A stretch of 64,000 nt of DNA from Hemileia vastatrix (GCA_030280995.1 JASXTE010000014.1:26733650-26797649), one strand, 5' to 3'; numbered from the stretch's first letter, positions 1-10,735 are shown. Translations and numbers: made by a program. Notes: generated by a model not told the origin, from the letters alone.

Positions 1-1
1 A

Positions 2-1381
2 TTATTGGCTCATTCATGTGCAGGTGATATTGGTGATAGAGAAGTCCCTATTGATGTTATATTAATCGATTTTCAAGATGAAGTCTGGGGTCAGATTGGT
101 TTTTATTTTTTGTTAGTCAAATATTTGTTGACTTTAGAGAGGCCAGAAGATTGTGAAGACGATGAATGGGTGGCTATCAAGAGGAAGTCATCTACGTTTT
201 ACCTATCTGGTCGACGTTTAATGAGGAGGAGGTATCCAAATCCTCAAGTAGTTATAACTCAACAGAAGGGGCAAAAATTAGTTTTGAAATCACTGCATGA
301 AGATCTTGGGCATAGAGGTGTTGGAGAAACGTTTAGAAGAATTTCTGATCGATTTTGGTGGCCTGGCATGAAGATGGCTGTTAAACAGTGGGTTCAGTCA
401 TGCGAAGAATGTCAAAGACGAAGTTATTTAAGGCCAAAAGAACCTGGACGCGCTACCAGTGAATATACGCTCTTTGGAAGAGTTAGTTTAGATGCCGTTC
501 ATATAAAAGAGGGACGTTATAAATATTTAATTGTGGCCAGAGATGATTTATCTGGTTGGGTAGAGGCAGCGCCTCTTATTAATTTAACTGCCAAAAATGT
601 GGCAGAATTTTTTTTGAATAATTGGGTATATAGGTATGGGGTGATGAAGTTGGTGACGGTAGATGGAGGTCCTGAATTTGGGACAGAGTTTAAAGAGGCC
701 GTATTGAAAGTTGGATCAAAGGTTAGGGTAGCAACCCCATATTATCCTGAAGCTGAAGGCATGGTTGAAAGAGGGCATCAAGTTATTAAGGATGCTTTAG
801 TTAAAATGTGTGGGACAAGTGCCGAAAAGTGGAGGCACTATTTACCTTTAGTTTTATTTGCTGATCGAATCACTGCCAAAAGGACGACCGGATTTTCACC
901 TTATGAACTTGTTTTTGGACAGAAAGCAGTTTTACAGGTTGATTTAGAAGCTGAATCATATCTTGGAGTTGACTGGGACACGGTCAAAACTACTGAAGAA
1001 TTATTGTGTGCAAGAATGATGCAGCTAGAAAAGAAAGAAGAATATTTAGAAAAGGCATATTCGCGGATGATGAAGATCCGAAATCAATCAGTCAGATATT
1101 GGGATGAGCGGTTGGCACATCGATTAAGGAAACCTTTGAATCCAGGAGATATGGTCCTGGTGTATAATAGGAGTTTGGAAAGTCAACGGGGAAAGATGTT
1201 TGCAGATAGGTGGAATGGACCGTATAAAATCAAGGAGCAAGTTTCCGGCGGTTCATATATGCTAGAAGAGTTGGATGGAGTAGTATTAAAGAAGAGGGTA
1301 GCGGCCGATCAAGTGAAACGGTTCTATCCTAGAGGCACCAGGAGTGCCGAAGTCTTCCTCCGCAATGAGGATAAACTATGA
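2..1381 (+). CDS. Ty3/gypsy pol, integrase part (5' end outside window)
   Basis: This is the C-terminal part of a retrotransposon polyprotein; the frame is open to the left edge, so the true start is outside. Counting from base 5, an HHCC zinc-binding module is visible (His98, His103, Cys133, Cys136; the context is W-W-P-G-M-K). The rve integrase core follows, with catalytic Asp163, Asp220 and Glu255 in the D,D-34-E spacing and the contexts TVDGGPEF and EGMVERGHQ. A basic C-terminal domain with a GPYKIKEQVSGGSY segment resembles the GPF/Y module. No chromodomain follows before the stop. The frame is intact over 459 codons, so the copy is not old. It belongs to a different gypsy lineage from the chromovirus at 9-19 kb; the RT relic at 25.9-26.5 kb may be the same lineage. 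The function, insertion of element cDNA into chromatin, is known for the family. Confidence 0.9.
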   Translation, partial: LLAHSCAGDIGDREVPIDVILIDFQDEVWGQIGFYFLLVKYLLTLERPEDCEDDEWVAIKRKSSTFYLSGRRLMRRRYPNPQVVITQQKGQKLVLKSLHEDLGHRGVGETFRRISDRFWWPGMKMAVKQWVQSCEECQRRSYLRPKEPGRATSEYTLFGRVSLDAVHIKEGRYKYLIVARDDLSGWVEAAPLINLTAKNVAEFFLNNWVYRYGVMKLVTVDGGPEFGTEFKEAVLKVGSKVRVATPYYPEAEGMVERGHQVIKDALVKMCGTSAEKWRHYLPLVLFADRITAKRTTGFSPYELVFGQKAVLQVDLEAESYLGVDWDTVKTTEELLCARMMQLEKKEEYLEKAYSRMMKIRNQSVRYWDERLAHRLRKPLNPGDMVLVYNRSLESQRGKMFADRWNGPYKIKEQVSGGSYMLEELDGVVLKKRVAADQVKRFYPRGTRSAEVFLRNEDKL

Positions 1382-1526
1382 TATCAATGAAACTTTATGG
1401 ATACCTCCGCAATGAGGATAAACTATGACATTTATGAAATTATATGGACAAACTCCAAAATGAGGATAAACTACAATTTTAATGACTTTTATTAAATTTA
1501 TACCTCCGCAACGAGGATAAACTATC
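1357..1526 (+). repeat. Four-copy tandem repeat at the pol stop codon
   Basis: The unit CTCCGCAATGAGGATAAACT starts near 1357, 1404, 1452 and 1503, giving spacings of 47, 48 and 51 bp. The third copy is the most diverged. The first copy encodes the last residues of pol and contains its stop codon, so the array lies in the 3' untranslated part of the retroelement just before the polypurine tract. Confidence 0.8.
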
Positions 1527-1729
1527 TTCTTTTTTTATCAAAATACTTCACTATCGTTACACTGTATATGGACAACAAAACTGTGATGAAACATAACGAA
1601 ATGCAAGAAAACCTTCATTGAAAATTTTCAAACTTAAAAATTCTTAAAATATGGGTGAAGATAGTGTTGGAAAAATTTTAAAATTTATTGGAAGAAGTGT
1701 TCACAGGGGAACCTTCTTAATTTAATATT

Positions 1730-2212
1730 GGCAAGTGTGGGGGTAATTGATGGGCTGGCTGCTCTATACACAATTACCCCATAATGTTCGTTTCCAAAAT
1801 TTTCCCTGTTTCTAGTTGAATCCTGGCTTTGTCTTTTAATTTTAGGAAGTCCACTAAGACTATAAACTGGAACAAATCAAGAGACACCGCTCTCAACGCC
1901 GGATTCAAGATTCTTTTATTTTATTTTGTTTTTGATTTTTTATATGTTAGATTGTGATTTCTTTTCTTTTATATATATTATGAATTGATGTAAAGGTGAT
2001 GCTCACTGGTGGTCTCTAATCATTTTTATAAATTTGAGGGAGCCCACCCAGTGATCATCATTATAAAAATTATCTTCTAAAAAATTTCATTTATTTTCTT
2101 TTCTTTTCAATTTCTCAAAATTGTGTAACCACATCAAGTTGCACTTGGATGTGGGTATGATGTCAAGGGTACGGCTCATCAAATGGCCGGGGGGTATCTT
2201 TTAAAATTTTAT

Positions 2213-2215
<3 letters not shown>
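1730..2215 (+). mobile_element. Probable 3' LTR of the gypsy element
   Basis: A purine-rich stretch (AAGTGTGGGGG) follows the repeat array, as a polypurine primer would. It is followed by GC-richer sequence with an AGTCCACTAAGACT motif at about 1850 and the ACCGCTCTCAACGCCGG block. The right end is unclear and no second LTR is in the window, so the boundaries are guesses. The AGTCCAC motif is related to the array at 3.7-4.2 kb. Confidence 0.35.
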
Positions 2216-2250
<35 letters not shown>

Positions 2251-2330
2251 ATTATTACTTTTTTATTTTTCTTTTCACATTCGTTTATCTTTCTTTAAAA
2301 ATTAAATTTTAACTTTTATTTTAAAACTAT

Positions 2331-2369
<39 letters not shown>

Positions 2370-2505
2370 TTATTTTAAATGGTAAAAAAAATAATAATAA
2401 TAATAAAATAACTAAAAAATAAAAATAAAAAAATAAAAATTAATAAAAATAATAAAAAATAAAAATAAATAAAAAAAATAAAATAAAATAAAATAAAAGG
2501 TATTT
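2205..2505. repeat. Low-complexity poly-A and A/T-rich tract
   Basis: Two A-runs of about 25 bases (near 2221 and 2339) are followed by AATA/AAAAT simple repeats up to about 2500. No coding potential is seen. The tract separates the retroelement end from the Cys-rich gene. Confidence 0.85.
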
Positions 2506-2584
2506 TAGTTTTAGGTAGTTTAGATGTTTATATTTTTATTTTTCAAACATTATTCAAGAAAGCTACATACCAGGAAGAACACCA

Positions 2585-3597
2585 TCAAGGGTTGTTATCT
2601 TTTGAAGAATCGAAATTAGAAAATTTAGAAGGACCTTGATCAATTTCCTGGGATTCGAATCTTATTTCACGGTCACGATAGTGTTGAAGCCAGTTGGCTA
2701 TTTTGAAAAGGTCTCTTAACAGTTGCTCTCTCATCCAAGATTCTGATCTATCAGAGGGCCGGTATCGTTGGAAATAAGCGATAAGGTTATTAAAATTAGC
2801 AAAAAGCTTTTCAGACACTAGGTGAATTGGAACTCTAGGGAAGCTTGGATTAGGTTCTGGTAGTTCATAAGCAGAATATGAAATTGGAGAGCCGGTGGAC
2901 GCTTATCAAATTAAAATATCAGCAAATTAAAACCTGAAGATTAAGAAAATAAAAGAGACAACTAACCTGTGTCAACACTATCATGATCATAGATAAATGG
3001 CTTACTTGGTAATGGAGTGGGATTTTTTATGTTTAGAAAAGGATTTTTTATTTTTGATAGATGAGGAGGACTGGTGTTGGATTTGGTGTTTGAAGTAGAT
3101 GTTCTGGGCCTTTTGGATGAAACAAGAGAAGATGAAGACTGCTGGCTATTATAGGACCTTTTGTGCTTCAAGATGTTGGAAGAAGGAGAAGAATTGTTAG
3201 AAGGCTGAAGCATGGCCCTGGGAGCAGCAAGAGTTCTTGGGGGACTAGCAGCAAGTCTAGATTGGAGAGAAGGACCCAGAGGATTAGGTGATGGAGAAAG
3301 GTTTAAATAGGCTGATGGAGAAAAAGGGATGGGATCTTTAAAGGTTGATGGAATAGGGGGTGGAGTAGAAGGTGAAGAAGAAGGAAGAGGTTTGCAGAAG
3401 GCGGCGAAGCTAGTAGCAGTGATGGGGAAAGAACCAAAGTTCAAGCCAGAACATTTTCTTTTCTTCTCATAGCAGGATAAACAGGCCCTGTTATAAGTGT
3501 GCTTTTGCCAGTTAAAAGAGAAGATACATTCCTTAGGGGTGAAGGCACAGTATTTGCAAGATTGATCAGCTGAAGCAATGAAGTCAGAAGGTTTCAT
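2585..3597 (-). CDS. Zn2Cys6-like Cys-rich protein, two exons (gene A)
   Basis: Two exons (3597-2967 and 2901-2585) join in frame into 315 residues across a 65-nt intron with a GTTAGT donor and a TAAG acceptor. A second in-frame acceptor (ACCAG) lies about 40 nt further on, so the 3' site is not certain. The N-terminus has six cysteines (C14, C17, C24, C39, C42, C49) spaced C-x2-C-x6-C-x14-C-x2-C-x6-C, with basic residues after the second pair (SCYEKKRKC). This resembles a fungal Zn2Cys6 cluster with a long linker. A Ser/Pro-rich low-complexity middle follows, then a short helical C-terminus in exon 2. Gene B at 4.7-5.4 kb has the same layout. DNA binding is an inference from the Cys pattern. 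Because gene B is part of a repeated segment, this may be a mobile-element passenger rather than a host regulator. Confidence 0.7.
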
Positions 3598-3689
3598 CTT
3601 GTTAGGAGATATTTTTTTGAAGAAGAAAACTTGAAACTAGGATGAAGAAAGCTGGTGGCAGAATCTGGGTTCAAGGATAGAGAAGATCT
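3598..3689. other. 5' flank of gene A
   Basis: This short stretch separates the start codon of gene A from the tandem array. No clear TATA element was recognised. Confidence 0.4.
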
Positions 3690-4162
3690 TAGGTCCACCA
3701 AGACCTTAAACTGGACTGTTATCAAGCTGTTGGGTCCACCATGACCTTAAACTGGATTTCTTATCGATTAAATGTTTGGTCCACCATGACTTTAAACTGG
3801 TAGTTCATTCATTGTTTAGTCCACTATGACTTTAAACTGGAAAATTAATATCTGCAGGATAATTCAACATTCATTGGACCACTATGGCCTTATACTGGAT
3901 TACTTGTCGATCAAATGTTTGGTCCACTATGACATTAAACTGGATTATCAAATTTATTCAATCTTTGGTCAAGCCTAGGCCTTACTTAGGAATATATCAA
4001 GATATTTATGCACTTAAAGGATCTTTGGTCCACCAAGACCATAAACTGGCAATCAATTATATGTTTGGTCTACCAAGACTTTAAATTGGAATGTCAATCT
4101 TGTTTGGATAACTCAATTCAATCTTTTAATTTATCACTGTCCCCTAAGACTCTAAACTGGTT
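3690..4162 (+). repeat. Degenerate array of GGTCCACC units
   Basis: About ten copies of a 23-bp unit beginning GGTCCACCATGACCTTAAAC and ending TGG lie near 3691, 3731, 3778, 3818, 3875, 3920, 3966, 4026, 4066 and 4138. Spacings run from about 40 to 72 bp. The unit tolerates changes such as CCAAGACC and CTATGAC. It occupies the whole interval upstream of gene A. One more relative (AGTCCACTAAGACT with ATAAACTGG) lies in the probable LTR near 1850. Confidence 0.85.
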
Positions 4163-4349
4163 ATTCAATTATTTCTGGAATTGGGTGCTGATAGCTTTAG
4201 GAGGTTAAAACTTTAGGTGGTGATGATGCTAAAGAAAGCATAATGGTTAATTAGGTGAAATTTGTGGCGCTTTAACATGGTCTAAAGTTAAAATTATTAT
4301 TGGAAGCCTGGCAAAAGTATTTTATGGGTCTGCTGTATAGCAAAGTTTG

Positions 4350-4730
4350 AAAATTGTGATGAAGGAATCAGAAGTTAGGATGGTAGTTGGATTTTAGGGA
4401 ATGATTTTTTTAGTGCCTCATAGTTAGGCCATTTTTTTTGGTGTGAAGCTTGGAGGACCTTATGGCGAGATTGGAATCATAGAATTCGGCTCAGTGGGGG
4501 CCCTATGAGGTTGGAATCAGGAGTATTCGGCTCATAGGAAGATCCACTCTCTCAATGCTGTGACAAGAAGGAAGACTGGTATATGGGAGTCTGAAGGGAT
4601 TCAAACCTTGCTCTCAGTAGTGGAATCATCACGAGATTTATATTATTTTATTTTATGTTATATCAAGCCAGAGAAGGAAGAAAACATCATTTATGTTGAA
4701 AGTTTAAGAAGACCAAGCAAAAACAAAATT
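4350..4730 (-). repeat. Dispersed repeat, inverted partner at 55.9-56.3 kb
   Basis: Read on the minus strand this segment matches 55925-56310 on the plus strand. Shared blocks include the GAATTCGGCTCAGTGGGGG and ATCCACTCTCTCA regions, the TATATGGGAGTCTGAAGGGA block and the GTAGTTGGATT block. It directly follows the 3' end of gene B, and the other copy follows a gene-B-like 3' remnant in the same way. The repeat therefore includes coding sequence. Confidence 0.8.
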
Positions 4731-4746
4731 TTATCAAGTTATACTG

Positions 4747-5440
4747 TTAGAAAAGATAATTTCTTTGAAATTGTTCAACATCATTATCAAAGCTTTGCAT
4801 TAAAATTCTTCTTTTCATAAGGTCTTCATGGTTATTAGCTGGAGTTTCTTGAAAATAGGCCAGCATTTTTTGTTTCAACTCATTAGTAAAGTCAAGAAAA
4901 AGATAGCGATGAAAATTTGGGTAATGATTGATATAGTCCGTCTTCACTCTACCAACATCATCAGTGTTGGTTATTTCGACAGCTAGAAGTTCAAATATGT
5001 TATTAAGTTATAGGTTTAGTCAATTTTGATTAAAAGTTTTTTTTTAGTAAGATAAATAGGGTCTTACATTTAGAGCCAGGAAACATAGTCTCAGCAAAGT
5101 TAGTTGGGGGTACTGGCGTTATAGGATTAGGATCTTGTGAAGGCAAAATTAGGCCGGGATCCGTTGATGAAGATTGAACTTTTGAAGCTGTTTTTGATCT
5201 TATTCGTTTTAAGAGGACAGGAATTTTGGATCGCTTTTTAGAAGTTGAGGGATCAGGGAGAGCTGCTGGTCCTAAATATACGTTTGTTTTAGAAGGAACT
5301 ATTGGCCGGTTGCATTTGACTTTTTTCACATGGAATAAGTCGCAAGCTGTTCTGCCAGGAAGATTAGGGTTGGACATTAAACAAGGTACCTGGTATCGAG
5401 CGCAGAGTTCACATGGAGCGACAAGTTCTTTGGAAGACAT
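4747..5440 (-). CDS. Zn2Cys6-like Cys-rich protein, two exons (gene B)
   Basis: Exons 5440-5068 and 4982-4747 join in frame (202 residues) over an 85-nt intron with GTAAGA donor and TTCTAG acceptor. Cys10, Cys13, Cys20, Cys33 and Cys43 follow the gene A pattern with a 12-residue linker, but the fifth cysteine position is Phe36. The binuclear cluster may therefore be incomplete, and His37 could perhaps substitute. A basic, Ser/Thr/Pro-rich middle follows. The exon-2 part is predicted helical and ends in QSFDNDVEQF. A decayed copy of this C-terminal part lies at about 55.84-55.92 kb on the plus strand. No homologous host family is recognised beyond the Cys pattern. Confidence 0.65.
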
Positions 5441-6029
5441 ATTGATGAAGATGAATTTTATAGTTGATTAAAGAAGATGGTGGTTGAAGGTTAAAGATGA
5501 ATATTGTGTTCGACCACTTATGCAAAGTTTTAAGAATGGGGACATTCTCGATTGGAGGGAGGATGTGGTAGCCTAAAGTTTAGTACGGCACCTAAATACG
5601 TAAATGGAGTTATTACGGCGTGCAAGATTGGTGTTATTATTTTTTTATAAAAGGGTTTTATTTAATTTATTGGAGTTTAAAATATGAAGAAATTGGTCAC
5701 GAGCGAATGCCTACACAAATACAATTTATTTTACGGAGAAAACTTATTTTTACGGTCTAAAAAAAATTATAAGTATCAAGTCAAGTCACTCAAGAACCTT
5801 GGGAAATTTTCCCAGAATTTTTACTATTTTTCTTATATTTTTAAATGAATTTTAAAGTTTTATAGAAATATTTACGTTTTCAAAAATTACTTAACGTTGA
5901 TGAATTTTCACGGGGTAATTAGAGCTGCGCAGACTACGAAAATTAGTTTGGTATGTAAAAGGGAAGTAGCTCTATTATGTGTAATTTTTCTAGATTTTTT
6001 ATTATGGTTTTAAGGTTCTAAATTGAGTC
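5441..6029. other. Upstream region of gene B, no gene seen
   Basis: AT-rich sequence without a supportable ORF. It contains a GTAGCCTAAAGTTTAGTACGG segment near 5569 and TTTTACGG-type motifs. Nothing else was recognised. Confidence 0.4.
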
Positions 6030-6100
6030 CGGAAGTCCGGACCGACTCCGTACGGACTCCGCTTTGACTCCGTACGGACTCCGTACGGGCTCCGGATTGA
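6028..6100. repeat. CCGTACGG palindromic short repeat cluster
   Basis: Several direct units of GACTCCGTACGG and variants (GTCCGGACC, GGCTCCGGATT) lie between about 6028 and 6100. The core CCGTACGG is self-complementary and the tract is much more GC-rich than its surroundings. It sits inside the larger inverted repeat shared with 54.5-56.3 kb, but the distant copy has no equivalent cluster. Confidence 0.75.
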
Positions 6101-6195
6101 CTCTGGAAGAGCTCTGGAGGGGAAAACATAGGCACGTGACTAGGAATACTTAAGCGCTTCTCAAACTCGAAATTGAGAGGGGGACACATCATACA

Positions 6196-6720
6196 GCTTA
6201 ATCTTTAACCACCACAGTCTCATTTTTTATTACTCAACAAATTAAAATAACTTGTAATACCCTTATAACATTATTATTTTTTACATAACATTTTAGAAAT
6301 ACAATTCAACAGTTTAAATAACACTTCATACAGGGTATCTTTAGAAAGGTCTTCGTCGCTGGGACTTGATTATTGCTGTCTCATAAAAATTCAAATTATT
6401 ATAAAAACATAAAAGTCAATCTTTTCAGATCTTTCACTGGTACACCTTAATTGTTGTTATCAGTATTTCTTTATCAACAGCCACGATCATTTAAACTCAA
6501 TAAGCGTTAATTATTTTAGAGTTTCATTATTTTTATCAATCAGATTCAAGTAGATTGGTTAGCTTAGTGATTTAGAATTCCCATTTTGTTATTTTTATTG
6601 GAAGGACGGGGTTTTCAGCTAAATCCACACATCTCCTCCGGATTCTGCTTACAGCAAGGCGACTGTAAGAGTTTACCTTACCATACCGGCTGTTTGATCC
6701 TTATGATTCAGCTCCTCCAC
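6196..6720 (-). repeat. LTR-like dispersed repeat, inverted partner at 54.54-55.01 kb
   Basis: The minus strand matches 54540-55010 on the plus strand. Shared blocks include CTTGCTGTAAGCAGAAT, the ATTAAGGTGTACCAGTGAAAG block and the TTATAAGGGTATTA block. Together with the 4350-4730 repeat this makes an approximately 2.3-kb segment that contains gene B and is present again, inverted, 48 kb away. An LTR nature is only suspected; no matching terminal dinucleotides or target duplication were confirmed. Confidence 0.7.
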
Positions 6721-6766
6721 TATCCATTCTAAGATATGTTTGTGACCGTCTCTTTGTAATTGTATA

Positions 6767-8600
6767 TCATAGTCTTTTATGCCGTACCACTGGTTCAATA
6801 TTATTGGCATCAGTGCTGATTAAGCTGCTTCTACGTTTTTTATATTTCTTATTTAGAAATATATCAGAATGTGCATCATCATTGTCTCTTCTTACACGCC
6901 AATTTTTTTCCTTAGTCAGCTTTTTTTCTAGGTTGATTGCAGCATTTTGTATTAGATAAAAAGTTAGACTGTGATCTTTAAGATTTCGAAGCATGTGTGA
7001 ATGCATCAATTCAATTGAACAAGATTCCGTAGGATGCCAATATACAAGGTTATTCAGCTCGCTCCATTGAACCCCATGACTCCTAACAATAGATACCCGC
7101 TCCCAATGTGACTGACACTTTTTCCACTTCTCTGCCCAGTGCATATGATCCTCATGAGTATGTAAGGAAAATTTTTGGACTTGATGCTCACCGATTTCAT
7201 CTTTTGAAATATGACAGACGGAGCAGAACTTAGTGGCTGAGTGACTTGCAAAACAAGCAATCTTTTGCATTGCTGGAATGTCTCCTATTAAAGAGAATAA
7301 TGCAGCCCCTATTTTTCGGCCTTGTGGATAGTGAGGTGTTTTTTCAATAAATATGCCATCCCATAGAGTCTTTAGTTCATTGACAAGAGGCTTCAGAAGA
7401 TGATTTATTTGTTCACTGTTTGGCTCAGTTGGACCAGGAATAATAGCATACAAAAATAGATTTTTGGTTTTGTATTGATCTTCTGTAGGGAAGTTCATAC
7501 ACACCAACAAGATATTACCCACAGATTTCTGATGACCTCCAATACAATTGCCACCTGGCCTAAACCAGTCAACATATAAACTAAACATTAATTTACCTTG
7601 TGTTTTTGTATATCCATTGACACTTCTATTTTGAGTCGTAGAAATATCTGGAAAATTTTTCCATACAAAACCATCATATACATCTTTCATGACATCCCTT
7701 TTCATGTTTTCTTGAAAATCATTTTTTTTCTCAATTAGCGTCTCAAATTTGATTAGTTTAAGCTTTCCTGAAAGCCATTCAACCAAACTGTTGTGATGAA
7801 ATGTTTTACAAGGATGGTAGATTGCTTCTTCTTGTTTTTACTTAGCCAAATAAAAACTTTCATCACAATTGAAAGTTTCTTCTCTCTGTCATAAATCTTT
7901 CAAATAGCGCTTTGAGGATGAATAAAAAGGTTGAGTACAAGATAAGATTGATGGTTGGTGTTTGGGGATATACTCATAAAGAGCAAAGCACTTAGCACAG
8001 CATGTCTTTGTGATAAATAATGGATCGAGTTGCAATCAACTAAAAACTGTCTCTATAGAAAGGGGAATCAGGCTGATGATTCTGCTAGCATCTAGTTTAC
8101 CTATGTCACTAAGAAGTTTGAGTTTTTTGACTTCATCATGTGAAAATTCAGCACAATATTCTTTGCTTAAATGATAGATAAGAGAAAGTTTTGCTGCTTG
8201 CCACATTATCTTTTGGCTATAAAGCTCTTCCAAATTCAAATTGTTTGACTGTGGTAGAGATTGAAATGTTTCCAAAACAGGCTGCCCCTAAGCAAAGAAA
8301 AAAAATAAAGATTAATTGAAACATAATTTCTCTTTATTTACCAAATATTTATGTCTTACAAGATCTTGGATGTTGGATCCTAAGTTAGGTGAAGCGCTGG
8401 ATGTACCAACCATATGTGCTTTGCGATTTCTTTCCTCTTCAGTATGACTGAAATGTTTTGAAAGCTACACTAACTTTAAAGCTTCCCAATGAAGTCTGAT
8501 TCTTTCTTGATGAACATCCAAGCTCTTCACATTTACAAACGCGAAAGAATGGTGGAATTTTATGACTTCTGGATATAAGAAATATGTTACTGGATGGTAG
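6767..8600 (-). pseudogene. tnp2-type (CACTA-like) transposase relic
   Basis: The ORF 7786-6767 (339 codons) carries the conserved block of basidiomycete tnp2 transposases: YVDWFRPGG, a SVGNILLVCMNFP-like segment, AIIPGPTEPNSEQINHLL, and a CSVCH pair. Upstream on the same strand 8275-8036 gives a matching helical segment, and about 8560-8400 gives a CKCEELGC-like Cys motif and the start of a 70-nt intron (GTAAGA...CTTAG at about 8359-8285). Between 8036 and 7786 the reading continues only with two stops and frame changes (CFALYEYIPKHQPS-type text). The gene is therefore broken, and its C-terminus is cut off at the junction with the neighbouring repeat. Terminal CACTA repeats were not found. 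Confidence 0.8.
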
Positions 8601-9210
8601 CAATTAAACAAAATATTTATTTATTGTGAAGAACTTACTAAAATAAGCTAATTTTTACGTCTCAATAAGTTTATCAACAAGTTGAATACCATGGATTACT
8701 TTGAATATTTGTTGCATGCAGATAAACTATGCATTAAGTAGGTATCCATACTGTGCTTCAGAAAAATGTTTCAGACTCGCTAAATTTTACAATGTTGCAT
8801 ACATGTTTATCAAACAGCTTATTTTGCACAAAGAATAATACTATAAGAGAATATAAATTGATTGCATTTTTAAATATAGGAGAAACTATGATATAACTTG
8901 AATCAAAATAATACCATTTAATTTTTAATAATAAAGTTATTTAAGTGTTGCCGTTTTTTTTTTTCTAAAATCACCTGCATTAATAAAATTCTGCCAAGTA
9001 ACAGAAAGGTTTTCACTAATAATCACTATAAGATATAAAAAAATTTATAATATTTATTTTTCACAATATAGAATTACAGTCTGAAAAATAAATATTTTTT
9101 CAACAAAATATATTATTTTAAAATTTTCAAATCTAAGAGGTCATCAAAGTAAAGCTTCCAGAATCCAAAAAAGAGAATTTTTACATTAAGTTGCTTATTC
9201 CAAACTCTGA
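8601..9210. other. AT-rich interval before the chromovirus
   Basis: No ORF or recognisable element. It is the left flank of the complete retrotransposon and ends in the AAATT target duplication. Confidence 0.5.
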
Positions 9211-9215
9211 AAATT

Positions 9216-10719
9216 TTTCAGGCTAAAGTCAAGTACAAGGACGTGAACTAGCTTGAATAGTCAGTTGTCTAGAAGATTTAAATGGTCCTATATGAATACT
9301 GTAGTATAAATCCAATAAGTAGTAAAATATAATCAAAATTTCAAAAGGTCTCAGTAATATAATTCTCACTAGTTTTATATATGGCTTACAATCTTTGTAG
9401 TTGGTAGAAAAATAGATTTTATAATTCAGATACTATTCAAAAGTCTTATAAAAGTACTAATTGATATGTATTGTAATTTGTTTGGTTATATTGGTTAATT
9501 GTAAATGATAAAGAATGAAGAAATACAACCCAAAAACCTCCTCCTTTTATACACACTGAGTTCCTTAATGATTCCCTTGATGTACCACCCAATACACAGT
9601 TAATCACGCCTCTAAACAACTAATAGACATTCCCATCAACATTCCCAGTGACCCATGACATAATTAGAAGAGTAATAACCGCCAAAATCCTGAAATAATA
9701 AAGGAAATCCATCAAAATTAAAAGAAAAGACAAAAAGAGAGTATATGCGTATAAAACAATGATATTAAAGACTAAAGGAGACTTTTTAAGGTTAATAATA
9801 GCTTAATAATCAGGGGGATTGACTGTAGAAATAATGGGGCTAATCCTGACATTATACTACGTGAAATTCCCATTCAAAAATAACCAAAATTAACTGAGAA
9901 ACCACCCAAAAACTTAAAAAAGAGCGTGAGATGTGGGGTAACTACATGCAGTTCTTGGCAGGCGCTTGCACGGGTAAATCCTTGACTAAATTTAGGCGAG
10001 TTTAAGCGTGGTGATGAAATAAAGTGCCAAGAGTGAGGTTATTAATGAAATTAGTGCATATAAACAGGGTCAATGCATTATTAATTAAGCTAGGACACTA
10101 AATAAGCGCCTGTCGCCTATTTTAGTGTGTTTCCCCACAGTGGGCGTAGAATGTGGGGTAATTATAGTGTGAAAAAGCTAACTTTGCTAAAAATGAAGCT
10201 ATTCACACGGGAAAAAAGCAGGCAGTATGTGGCCAGTACACAGAAGCCATTTCTGGCATAAAAAACACCAAATTTGAAAAGTGTTATTTTTATGCATTTA
10301 AATAGCCAAATCAATAGTTCTAAATGAGCCCAATTGATCTGTCAAAGCGCAATTTTGATATTCTCAATTTTATAGCGCATATAGTCAACTTTTAAGTGAA
10401 ATAAAGCGCATTTCTTGTTTTTTGCATAAAACAATGAATATAACAGCTTTAAGTGTACTTAAAAATTATGCAGCCTTATACTTAAGGTTCTTAAGATTAC
10501 CCTAACATATCCCAACTTAATATTAAGTACATAAGACCTATAAAAGGTGGATATATGCGTGTATATAAGGTGTTATAATGGCATTTTTTTGTGTATTATC
10601 ATAATTTTACTTATGTATACTATTTGTGTACTCTTATTTATTATTCCCATGTATAGTTCATGTGTTTAACATAACTTATAAGTACTTTTTACTCAGTCCT
10701 GGAGATATACAGGCTGACA
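9216..10719 (-). repeat. 3' LTR of element 1
   Basis: It is the same as 17447-18950 at an offset of 8231 bases. It holds the minus-strand TATAAAA near 9545, two ATGTGGGGTAA blocks, several AAAGCGCA motifs and an imperfect hairpin at about 10094-10129. No host gene is read through it. Confidence 0.95.
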
Positions 10720-10735
10720 CTCGCCCACCCAAAAA
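10720..10735 (-). promoter_or_regulatory. Polypurine tract of element 1
   Basis: On the minus strand the sequence just before the 3' LTR reads GGGTGGGCGAG. This is the expected place and composition for the plus-strand DNA primer. Element 2 has a related AGAGTGAGGGAG at 30564-30575. Confidence 0.65.

Noticed and set aside
4560..4820. Plus-strand 86-codon ORF
   Set aside because: It covers the dispersed repeat and the antisense of gene B exon 2; the repeat copy at 56 kb does not keep it open.
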